Under the pieces are notes generated by a model, which had not been told where the DNA came from, made no database searches, and saw only the letters and a program-made list of their open reading frames with translations. The position numbers were made by a program, and so were the translations under genes. Positions 15,686-20,704 of a stretch of DNA of 20,704 nucleotides are shown here, piece by piece. Source of the DNA: a virus. The stretch's first letter is position 1. Every line of letters begins with the position of its first letter. The DNA is taken from IMG/VR virus record IMGVR_UViG_3300025648_000110, positions 1-20,704 of that record. One strand, written 5' to 3'.

Positions 15686-16306
15686 TTAGCACTTGCCTTT
15701 TACTTTGCCGCCCTTTTTCTGGGTAGGTACAGGGCCAGCTGGGCTTACACCGCCCGGAGCTTGCATTGCTGGTGCTGGTGCTGGTGCTGGTGCTGGTGCT
15801 GGTGCTGCACCACCTAAACCACCAGCTAGAGCACCTTGTTGTAGTGCACTAGCACCACCTTGGCCTTGCATTAAAGCTGCAGCTTGAGCGGCTTTACGTG
15901 CCTTTACTTTGTCCATTTGGGCCTGAGCGATACGATTCTGCTCTGGTGTTCCCATAACGTTGTTCTTAAGCTGTGTACCAACACCACCAATAGCGTCCAT
16001 GATGCCACCATCAGCTTTTTTAACAATCTTACCACCACACTTGAATTTGCTCACGGTGCCAGTAGCTTTTGCCTTACGGCCCTTTACAGCGGCGCTTGGA
16101 AAGTCTGCGGTTTTACCTGACTCTTTAGACTTGATGTACGGGTCTTTATGACCTGCGGGCTTGCTTTTTTCTTTAGCTACGTCGCTGCCCTTAAAGGCTG
16201 GCTTTGCTACGGCCTTAGATGGTGCTGCAGCCTTTTTGTCGCCGGTTACTGGTGTCTTGACTAGTCCACCAGCTTTGTATCTTGGTAATGTTTTAAAGCC
16301 GTCCAT
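15686..16306 (-). CDS. Basic Lys/Gly/Ala-rich protein, 206 aa
   Basis: Starts at ATG 16306 with AAGGAA 5-10 bases upstream, as the first gene behind promoter-like copy 2. The first 115 residues are very rich in Lys, Ala, Gly and Ser with short basic motifs (TGDKKAAAPSKAVAKPAFKG, KFKCGGKIVKKADGG). A helical stretch follows (about 118-145, PEQNRIAQAQMDKVKARKAA), then a Gly/Ala part, an (Ala-Pro)6 linker and a C-terminal KKGGKVKGKC. The K-x-G-G-K/R-V/I pattern recurs at both ends, each with one Cys. No known domain is recognised. The strong positive charge would suit a protein packed with DNA in the head or a scaffold-like factor, but this is inference. Confidence 0.83.
   Translation of the reverse strand: MDGFKTLPRYKAGGLVKTPVTGDKKAAAPSKAVAKPAFKGSDVAKEKSKPAGHKDPYIKSKESGKTADFPSAAVKGRKAKATGTVSKFKCGGKIVKKADGGIMDAIGGVGTQLKNNVMGTPEQNRIAQAQMDKVKARKAAQAAALMQGQGGASALQQGALAGGLGGAAPAPAPAPAPAPAMQAPGGVSPAGPVPTQKKGGKVKGKC
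15771..15806 (-). repeat. Six perfect GGTGCT hexamers
   Basis: On the plus strand GGTGCT is repeated six times without a mismatch, encoding the Ala-Pro linker in the 206-residue protein. Perfect identity at DNA level indicates recent slippage; changes in copy number would stay in frame. Confidence 0.9.
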
Positions 16307-16342
16307 GGTAATTCCTTGAGTGATTGGTTGAGTAGTCCTACT

Positions 16343-16356
16343 TATATTAATGCAAA
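16343..16356 (-). promoter_or_regulatory. Promoter-like 14-mer TTTGCATTAATATA, copy 2
   Basis: Same 14-mer as at 9584 and 16906, in a 61-bp gap and 36 bases ahead of the ATG of the 206-residue gene. As in copy 1 it is preceded by a short hairpin and T6, and the distance to the start codon is nearly the same (35 and 36 bases). It would drive the connector and tail block. Confidence 0.6.
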
Positions 16357-16375
16357 AAACAGGCTATTTACGCCC
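16354..16375 (-). terminator. Weak intrinsic terminator candidate at the lysozyme stop
   Basis: On the coding strand GGGC and GCCT can pair (4 bp, one G-U) around GTAAATA, followed by G and six T. The stop codon of the lysozyme lies in the loop. The sequence is strongly similar to the one at 9595-9617, including GCGTAAA and TAGC, which argues that the whole block is a functional unit although the stem is weak. Confidence 0.4.
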
Positions 16376-16886
16376 CTAAGAATAGCGCTCTTTCGCGCTT
16401 TCTACGATTTATAAGCACATCTGGTTTGTTCCACATCAGTATGGCGTCAGCTGCACCCTGTAGGTCATTTTCGTTGATCTTCTTGACCACTGTGGATTTC
16501 TTAAAATTTGTCTCACCGATATTAAAGCATAGGCTGTACAGGGCGTCGAATTGACCCTGGGTAAGGCTGACCCTCACCGATCTCTCTACGGCCTCGCTAC
16601 ACCACCTTAAATCGCTTCTCAGAAGCTCTTGTACCTGTTCATCTGTTAGGGTCGCGGTGATGAGGTGCTGCTCGTCGGACTTGATGAGATGCCCAACTCC
16701 GATGGTCCATAGGCCCTTAGAGTCCTTATAGGCCTTGTTACGGGCACCTTCCTCCTTGGTGATAAAGTCTAGTGTGGATTTAGCGATGGCCATGATGTTC
16801 TCTTCAATCTGGGTGTACCTGTCTGTGAAGTGGATCGCTGCAAATATGCCAACTACCCACATCAGTACTACTAATAGCTTTTTCAT
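16368..16886 (-). CDS. Endolysin, GH24 (T4-type) lysozyme with N-terminal membrane segment, 172 aa
   Basis: A muramidase that cleaves the peptidoglycan sugar backbone during lysis. The GH24 catalytic triad is complete with T4 spacing: E46 (KEEGARNKAY), D55 and T61 in WTIGVGH (E-x8-D-x5-T). The core covers about 36-170 and includes LTQGQFDALYSLCFNIG and the C-terminal LINRRKRERALF. Residues 4-18 form a hydrophobic segment after MKK, without a clear AxA cleavage site, so export as a signal-anchor protein is plausible. ATG 16886 is chosen because AAGGAG is 5 bases upstream; a nearer out-of-frame ATG at 16890 is too close to it. An internal ATG (M32, 16793) with GAAGAG upstream could give a soluble form of 141 residues. 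The gene has its own promoter-like 14-mer. Confidence 0.95.
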   Translation of the reverse strand: MKKLLVVLMWVVGIFAAIHFTDRYTQIEENIMAIAKSTLDFITKEEGARNKAYKDSKGLWTIGVGHLIKSDEQHLITATLTDEQVQELLRSDLRWCSEAVERSVRVSLTQGQFDALYSLCFNIGETNFKKSTVVKKINENDLQGAADAILMWNKPDVLINRRKRERALFLGA

Positions 16887-16905
16887 TCATGCTCCTTACT
16901 CTGCA

Positions 16906-16919
16906 TATATTAATGCAAA
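16906..16919 (-). promoter_or_regulatory. Promoter-like 14-mer TTTGCATTAATATA, copy 3
   Basis: Third exact copy, in the 43-bp gap ahead of the lysozyme, only 19 bases from its ATG. Unlike copies 1 and 2 it has no hairpin plus T tract in front. Here the motif continues to TGCA, making a near-palindrome with arms TGCAT and ATGCA. Confidence 0.55.
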
Positions 16920-16929
16920 TTGGGGTTTA

Positions 16930-17340
16930 TTATTTATTTAGCGCGTCGTACTGGTCGTAGCAGGCTGCAAGGCCGGTACGGATAATGTCTGCTCTGGCAG
17001 CTTCCCTGACAAGAAACTCTGCATCGTCGGCATAAAGGGTTGCCCCAGTTCCACACGATCCAGTGCCGGTGGCTTGGGCGCGACTGGGACGGCTACGCAG
17101 CTCGCTAATAGCATCAACGAGCTTAGTATTAATATCACGGATTTGAGCATTCTTTTCACTTTCTATTCTGTCGGCGGACGCTTGGTGCGCTTCTTGGAGC
17201 TTTTGTGTCTCAATAGCCTGTTTGGCTTTGTACGACTGGAAGTCCACATCCCGTAGATGCCAGCCAAACCAAATGCTGCCAAGTAAAATAAGAGCTCCTG
17301 CTGCCAACTTAACATAAGTGAGTGCCGATAGTGGGAACAT
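16930..17340 (-). CDS. Rz-like inner-membrane spanin, 136 aa
   Basis: Expected inner-membrane half of the two-part spanin that fuses inner and outer membranes at the last step of Gram-negative lysis. One N-terminal membrane segment (residues 12-29, LAAGALILLGSIWFGWHL) is followed by a charged coiled coil at about 33-85 (YKAKQAIETQKLQEAHQ, DRIESEKNAQIRDINTKLVD) and a periplasmic tail with two Cys (96 and 127), possibly for disulfide-linked dimers. The start ATG 17340 shares one base with the previous stop (TAATG). A lipoprotein gene in another frame lies wholly inside the 3' half, the hallmark of Rz/Rz1 pairs. Length and topology match Rz proteins; sequence is not close to lambda Rz by eye. 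Confidence 0.87.
   Translation of the reverse strand: MFPLSALTYVKLAAGALILLGSIWFGWHLRDVDFQSYKAKQAIETQKLQEAHQASADRIESEKNAQIRDINTKLVDAISELRSRPSRAQATGTGSCGTGATLYADDAEFLVREAARADIIRTGLAACYDQYDALNK
16938..17159 (-). CDS. Rz1-like outer-membrane spanin lipoprotein, nested in the Rz gene
   Basis: A 73-residue product in a different frame, entirely inside the Rz-like gene and ending 8 bases before its stop. It starts at GTG 17159, or at ATG 17150 three codons later. It has a basic N-terminus, a hydrophobic stretch (SVILILSSLMLLAS) and a lipobox L18-A19-S20-C21; the residue after Cys is Val rather than Asp, which favours outer-membrane sorting. The mature part is short and Pro-rich (VPVAPKPPALD, FMP, KLPEQTLSVPALQP), as in Rz1. 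Lipobox, size, Pro content and position inside Rz together make a chance ORF unlikely. No strong ribosome-binding site is seen. A lipoprotein spanin implies a host with an outer membrane. Confidence 0.82.
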   Translation of the reverse strand: MKRMLKSVILILSSLMLLASCVAVPVAPKPPALDRVELGQPFMPTMQSFLSGKLPEQTLSVPALQPATTSTTR

Positions 17341-17531
17341 TATTGGTCTACGCCTTCTGTAGTTACAAAGCGCAGCGCTGCTACAATGATGCCGATGGCA
17401 ACAAGAATGATACCATAGTATTTCTCATCAATGACGTTTTGTAGGCTGGAGAAGTTATCCATCAGCGCGCCAAAGACAACCAAAGCGAAAGAGAACCACA
17501 TAGTCTTAGACTTGTGGATCTGCTTTCTCAT
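17340..17531 (-). CDS. Putative holin, two membrane segments, 63 aa
   Basis: A small membrane protein with a basic N-terminus (MRKQIHKSK), a first membrane segment at about 11-24 (MWFSFALVVFGALM), a short polar loop with Asp/Glu/Lys, a second segment at about 39-55 (YGIILVAIGIIVAALRF) and a short tail. Two segments and about 60-70 residues are the typical form of class II holins, which open the inner membrane for the endolysin. The start overlaps the previous stop as ATGA, and the stop overlaps the Rz start as TAATG, so it is coupled to both. Holin is inferred from topology and place in the lysis cassette. Confidence 0.8.
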   Translation of the reverse strand: MRKQIHKSKTMWFSFALVVFGALMDNFSSLQNVIDEKYYGIILVAIGIIVAALRFVTTEGVDQ

Positions 17532-17767
17532 TTGTCAGCCTTACCGTCTAGCTTGTCCTCAATCCGGTGTAACGATTTGAGAACTTCATACCATCTGTCA
17601 TTAAAGTCATCTTTGCTGACATAATGGGTTGGAAGCTCTTCGCGCAGCTTGGCCACGTCATTCTTGAGTTCTTGAACCGCGGTCCAAAGCTCCCTACAAA
17701 ACCAGCCCAGCACAGTGCAGGCGGTAGGTAGGATAAAGTTCATCATTGACTGGAAGTCCATTATCAT
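17528..17767 (-). CDS. Small membrane-anchored coiled-coil protein of the lysis cassette, 79 aa
   Basis: Residues 9-24 form one hydrophobic segment (MNFILPTACTVLGWFC), followed by a helical charged part (RELWTAVQELKNDVAKLREE), a short break (LPTHYVSKDDFNDRW) and a second amphipathic helix to the end (VLKSLHRIEDKLDGKADK). This topology of one membrane segment plus a coiled coil is seen in small phage proteins next to holins, including XhlA-type haemolysin-like proteins. It could be a holin partner or antiholin. Two in-frame ATG codons are close (17767 and 17761, MIM); neither has a strong ribosome-binding site, so the first is given but the second is possible. A GC-rich hairpin lies just upstream. 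Confidence 0.78.
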   Translation of the reverse strand: MIMDFQSMMNFILPTACTVLGWFCRELWTAVQELKNDVAKLREELPTHYVSKDDFNDRWYEVLKSLHRIEDKLDGKADK

Positions 17768-17778
17768 TCTTATGTAAG

Positions 17779-17801
17779 TTGGCGGCGGGTTAGGCCGCCA
17801 A
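17779..17801. promoter_or_regulatory. Perfect 8-bp GC-rich hairpin between small genes
   Basis: TTGGCGGC and GCCGCCAA form a perfect 8-bp stem around the 7-base loop GGGTTAG. On the plus strand it is followed by AGG-less GGTTTTTATT, terminator-like for antisense transcription; on the coding strand no T tract follows. It could instead act in the mRNA leader of the 79-residue gene, for example as a processing or stability element. Confidence 0.5.
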
Positions 17802-17806
17802 GGTTT

Positions 17807-18043
17807 TTATTGAAGTACTTCCACTTCGGCTTTTTCAACCGGGGCCGCTAGTGAATCTTCTAGCAACTTGATGAAGGCATTCTTGCCTACATTGAGCTGG
17901 TCAAGGTTAAATGCTGCGCTGCCAATTTTGCGGTCAAGGTCTACGCAATGATTAAACAGCGTTTGTTGCTCTACTGTTAAATCTTCAAAGTTGTAACTTA
18001 CATCATTGATGGTGATTTGAGTTTTTTTCGTGTTTTCGCTCAT
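17807..18043 (-). CDS. Small phage protein, DUF6447-like, 78 aa
   Basis: Starts at ATG 18043 with a good ribosome-binding site (AGGAGA, 5 bases upstream). After a polar start, residues 9-25 (ITINDVSYNFEDLTVEQQT) are followed by a helix-turn-helix pair (LFNHCVDLDRKIGSAAFNLD, AFIKLLEDSLAAP) and an acidic tail. The pattern of I-x-I-N/D-G/D-x-x-Y-x-x-E/D-D-L then two helices resembles short phage proteins grouped as DUF6447, usually found among structural or lysis genes. Function is unknown. It may form a helical dimer. Family recall is uncertain. Confidence 0.78.
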   Translation of the reverse strand: MSENTKKTQITINDVSYNFEDLTVEQQTLFNHCVDLDRKIGSAAFNLDQLNVGKNAFIKLLEDSLAAPVEKAEVEVLQ

Positions 18044-18076
18044 TTCATTCTCCTAGTTGTACTGCGGTTATAAAAC

Positions 18077-18388
18077 TTATGCTGGCAATGTTGTATCTGA
18101 AACCCAAGGTAATCCAGCTTCTTGTACAGAATTCTTTTGTGCTTCAATCTGTGCAGTCAGACTCGCCTCTACTGTATCTTTACCAAGTGACTCTTGTACC
18201 CAGCCAACGACTTCAGCTTCAGTCAAGTCAGCGTAAGGGATATACGCTTTATCTTCTTGTGTGTAGCCTACTGTGCCGTAAGTTGAAGCAGTAAATTCAC
18301 CATCTACTGCGTTTACTGTGTAATGAACAGTAACTACAAAGCCGTCAGAAGTAAGTCTGTCCATCTGTACTATATTCCATGTAAACAT
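18077..18388 (-). CDS. Small conserved-type phage protein next to the tail fibre, 103 aa
   Basis: ATG 18388 shares one base with the stop of the tail-fibre gene (TAATG). Residues 1-48 are strand-rich (MFTWNIVQMDRLTSDGFVVT, VHYTVNAVDGEFTASTYGTV), and 52-85 are helical with an acidic face (IPYADLTEAEVVGWVQESLG, VEASLTAQIEAQKN); the end is GLPWVSDTTLPA. Proteins with this W-x-I-x-x-M-x-x start, DLTE-VVGWV helix and AQIEAQKNP/GLPW end are common immediately after fibre genes in environmental phages (I believe DUF7936, not certain). A tail-fibre assembly or virion-associated role is suggested by coupling to the fibre gene only. Confidence 0.82.
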   Translation of the reverse strand: MFTWNIVQMDRLTSDGFVVTVHYTVNAVDGEFTASTYGTVGYTQEDKAYIPYADLTEAEVVGWVQESLGKDTVEASLTAQIEAQKNSVQEAGLPWVSDTTLPA

Positions 18389-20704
18389 TATTTAGCTCCT
18401 AATTGTGCTTCAAGTGCAGTTACTTTAGCGTTTAGTTCTTGAATAGCTTTAACCAAAAATGGAATCACACCGCTATTATCCATTTGTTGGTAATGAGGTG
18501 TTCCATCTTCGTTTACAGCATCTTTTTCGCCAGTTACGCAATTAGGTAATACGGCTTGTAGTTCGTGAGCAATAAAACCATCATCAGGTCTGCCATCTAC
18601 CCAAGTAAAACTAACTGGATTAAGTGCTTCTACAATATTTAAAGCATTTTGAATTGGTGTTACATCATTTTTTAAACGATAATCTGAAGTTACATTATAA
18701 AGAACACCAGTTGTGCCAGCTTGAGTAATAGAACCAATTTGACTTGAATTATAGGCAAATGTTACATAGTTATATCCGCTAGGAGTAGCATTTGGGTGAC
18801 CAATATTTATTGCGGAAGCACCACCAGGTACACCAAAACAAAAACCATTTGGAATTGAAGAACCAGTTGATGTAGTTCCAATCAATAATTGACCATTAGA
18901 GTCAATACGCATCCGCTCTACAGAAGAAGCACTTTGCCACATAAAATCTGCTAAAGCTGGAGATGTTTGTTTAGCAGTAATAAGACATCCCCAATTTGAA
19001 TCGGAATAAATACTTCCTGCTCCTGTAGTTCCATTTGAGCCAAAAACTAAAGATTGACTTGCTCTTATTGTGCCAGTAACATCTAATTTAACTCCTGGAC
19101 TAGTAGTACCAATTCCAAAATTACCACTACCATCAAAAATACCTCTAGGATTACCCTGACCATCAGATAACACAATGTAGTTATTTGCTGTACGGATGTC
19201 TAGACCGCCTTGATTGCCGTTATAAGCACCAATAATAGTATGGTAATAACCAGTAGTAACATCTCTACCAGCTAAATAACCAAAAAATTGATTAGAACCA
19301 CTTGTAATTGATGAATAACCAGCTTGATAACCAATAAATGTATTATTTGAACATCCAGCAGAAGCAGAATACCCAGCTTGATAACCTACTGCAGTGCTGT
19401 TAGAAGCGGTGGTGTTTGAGTAAAGCGATTGATAACCAAAAGCTGAATTGTTGCTTCCTGTGGTGTTTTGCAATAAAGAAGTAAAACCAAATGCCGCATT
19501 TTGTGAGCCTGTGGTGTTAGAAGCTAATGCACTATAACTAAACGCATCGTTTTGACCGCCAGTAGTATTTGCAGTTAAGGCTTTGTAACCAAAAGCATTT
19601 ATGTTTGCGCCTGTGGTATTTGCGTATGCGGCTTGATAACCTACTGCTGTGTTGTTAGATGCGGTGGTGTTTGAAACTAAAGAACCATAACCAACAGCGG
19701 TGTTGTTTGAGCCAGTAGTAAATTGTAATGCTGTAACACCTATAGCAGTATTACTGTTACCTGCTCCTGAGTTTCCTAATGCTTGACTACCCATTCCCAC
19801 ATTATTAGACCCGGTAGAGAAATATCCTGCCACATGACCAAAAAATGAATTTGCATTTCCTACTGTATTACTAAAACCAGCTTGATAACCAAAGAAGTTA
19901 TTATTAATCCCAGTAGTATTGTTATAACCAGACTGAAAACCCACTGCGGAGCATGAAGATGCGGTGGTGTTTGCGTTTAAAGCAGCGTCACCAAATGCAG
20001 TATTGTAATTACCTGTTGTATTTGTTGCTAATGAAGCACGACCCATTGAGGTATTACTTACACCAGTTGTATTACTTTGTAATGCAAAAATACCAAATGC
20101 CGCATTTCTTGTGCCAGTTGTATTTGCGCCTAATGCAGAAGAACCAAAAGCATCAATAGTTCCTGTTGTATTAGCGTAACCAGCTTGATAACCTACTGCG
20201 GTGTTATTAGATGCGGTAGAATTAAATATTAAAGCATTATGTCCAATAGCTGTGTTGTTTCCACCAGTATTAGATTGGTTTGCACCAACACCAACGCTTA
20301 CATTTGAACCAGTATTAGCAGTTGAGCCAGAGTTTGTACCTATAGAAATATTATTGTTGGCTGTAGTACTTGCGTATCCAGCACCAGAACCAACGGCTAC
20401 ATTGTTTGCACCAGTTGTATTCAATGCTAAAGCACCGCCACCGCCAACAGCAGTATTACTATTAACACTACCACCACCCTTACCAACAGTAAGACCTGAT
20501 ATAGAGGCATCGTTAGCTGTAGTAAGTGTTGTGCCGTTAAATGTAAGGTTAGCAGAACCAGCCAATAAGCCAGAGCTATTGTATTGAACTTGGGTGTTTG
20601 AACCGCCAGCACCACCGATTACAGAAGAGGCTAATACCCATGTCGGAGCAGAACCATTGGACTGCAAAATATAGCCATTAGTACCAATTGCTAATTTAGA
20701 TAAT
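18388..20704 (-). CDS. Tail fibre with adhesin-like repeats and S74 chaperone domain, N-terminus beyond window
   Basis: The reading frame is open to the right edge: before the TTG at 20667 it continues as LSKLAIGTNGYI, a usual fibre linker, so that TTG is not the start and the gene is 5'-truncated by the window. Counting from the TTG, residues 71 to about 470 hold roughly two dozen 17-residue repeats (NTTGxxNxAxGxxALxx and AVGYQAGYxNTT types), like the head repeats of trimeric adhesins. Then come fibre modules (GNFGIGTTSPGVKLDV, GQLLIGTTS) and, from 661 to the end, an S74 intramolecular chaperone: S661-D-Y-R-L-K666 gives the Ser/Lys pair for self-cleavage just before S661, and the end (VKAIQELNAKVTALEAQLG) is a coiled coil. 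It should trimerise, fold, and release the chaperone; it probably binds the host receptor. Confidence 0.93.
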   Translation of the reverse strand, partial: LSKLAIGTNGYILQSNGSAPTWVLASSVIGGAGGSNTQVQYNSSGLLAGSANLTFNGTTLTTANDASISGLTVGKGGGSVNSNTAVGGGGALALNTTGANNVAVGSGAGYASTTANNNISIGTNSGSTANTGSNVSVGVGANQSNTGGNNTAIGHNALIFNSTASNNTAVGYQAGYANTTGTIDAFGSSALGANTTGTRNAAFGIFALQSNTTGVSNTSMGRASLATNTTGNYNTAFGDAALNANTTASSCSAVGFQSGYNNTTGINNNFFGYQAGFSNTVGNANSFFGHVAGYFSTGSNNVGMGSQALGNSGAGNSNTAIGVTALQFTTGSNNTAVGYGSLVSNTTASNNTAVGYQAAYANTTGANINAFGYKALTANTTGGQNDAFSYSALASNTTGSQNAAFGFTSLLQNTTGSNNSAFGYQSLYSNTTASNSTAVGYQAGYSASAGCSNNTFIGYQAGYSSITSGSNQFFGYLAGRDVTTGYYHTIIGAYNGNQGGLDIRTANNYIVLSDGQGNPRGIFDGSGNFGIGTTSPGVKLDVTGTIRASQSLVFGSNGTTGAGSIYSDSNWGCLITAKQTSPALADFMWQSASSVERMRIDSNGQLLIGTTSTGSSIPNGFCFGVPGGASAINIGHPNATPSGYNYVTFAYNSSQIGSITQAGTTGVLYNVTSDYRLKNDVTPIQNALNIVEALNPVSFTWVDGRPDDGFIAHELQAVLPNCVTGEKDAVNEDGTPHYQQMDNSGVIPFLVKAIQELNAKVTALEAQLGAK
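19255..20457 (-). repeat. About 17-residue (51-bp) adhesin-like repeats in the tail fibre
   Basis: The coding sequence is built of about two dozen similar units with NTT-G or NTT-A boundaries about every 17 residues. Some are alike in DNA too: on the plus strand CAGCTTGATAACC recurs many times, and GCGGTGGTGTTTG several times. Such repeats allow in-frame gain or loss by recombination and complicate short-read assembly. Confidence 0.88.

Noticed and set aside
16806-16890. 28-codon ORF starting at ATG 16890 ahead of the lysozyme
   Set aside because: Only one base separates it from AAGGAG, it lies out of frame over the lysozyme, and its product has no features.
19255-20457. Regular repeats considered as a CRISPR array
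   Set aside because: The units are coding, diverged and contiguous with no unique spacers; they encode fibre repeats.
20201-20587. Plus-strand 128-residue ORF opposite the fibre repeats
   Set aside because: Open because the Asn/Thr/Gly repeat codons lack reverse stops; no independent support.
20665-20667. TTG as start of the tail-fibre gene
   Set aside because: The frame stays open to the window edge with fibre-like residues in front, so the TTG is an internal Leu codon.
1-20704. tRNA genes, integrase or attachment sites, and defence systems
   Set aside because: None could be seen on either strand; all coding space is taken by virion, lysis and homing-endonuclease genes.

Overview
The window is a stretch of a tailed-phage genome (or prophage), read entirely on the minus strand, so genes are described from high to low coordinates. 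Every credible gene points the same way and there is no tRNA, CRISPR array, transposase or integrase. The gene set (adaptor-like proteins, a large nozzle/stabilisation-like protein, no classical tail tube or sheath genes, and several big low-complexity virion-type proteins) suggests a short-tailed podovirus. The style of the proteins is that of environmental, probably freshwater, podoviruses. A spanin pair with an outer-membrane-type lipoprotein implies a Gram-negative host. Terminase, portal, capsid and replication genes are not in the window.

Layout in transcription order. (1) 20704-18388: C-terminal part of a tail fibre with about 17-residue adhesin-like repeats and an S74 self-cleaving chaperone domain; it runs off the right edge. 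(2) 18388-17807: two small conserved-type phage proteins. (3) 17767-16368: lysis cassette of two small membrane proteins (holin candidates), an Rz-like inner-membrane spanin with an Rz1-like lipoprotein nested inside it, and a GH24 lysozyme with an N-terminal membrane segment. (4) 16306-15517: two small basic Lys/Gly/Ala-rich proteins. (5) 15515-9885: connector and tail module of a gp4-like protein with a discoidin-like insert, a free-standing GIY-YIG homing endonuclease, an adaptor-like protein, a fibre-like protein and a 721-residue nozzle/stabilisation-like protein. (6) 9888-8976: three small proteins, one with a GNAT-like C-terminus. (7) 8983-1: four long, repetitive virion-type proteins, probably internal or ejection proteins, led by a 1804-residue protein; the last runs off the left edge.

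Most genes abut or overlap by 1-4 bases (TAATG, ATGA, TTGA), implying translational coupling. The three largest gaps (43-67 bp) each carry the same 14-mer, TTTGCATTAATATA on the coding strand. In two of them it directly follows a weak hairpin and a T6 tract. I read this as a recurrent phage promoter, with a terminator in front of it at two sites, dividing the region into the lysozyme gene, the structural block and the internal-protein block.

Most worth following up: the uninterrupted array of eighteen repeats of 31 residues in the 1804-residue protein, with a 62-residue higher-order period; the repeated terminator-promoter element; the homing endonuclease whose C-terminal coding sequence carries the ribosome-binding site of the next structural gene; the nested spanin; and a possible second start in the lysozyme that would remove its membrane segment. 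Family assignments are from reading the translations by eye; no database search was possible.
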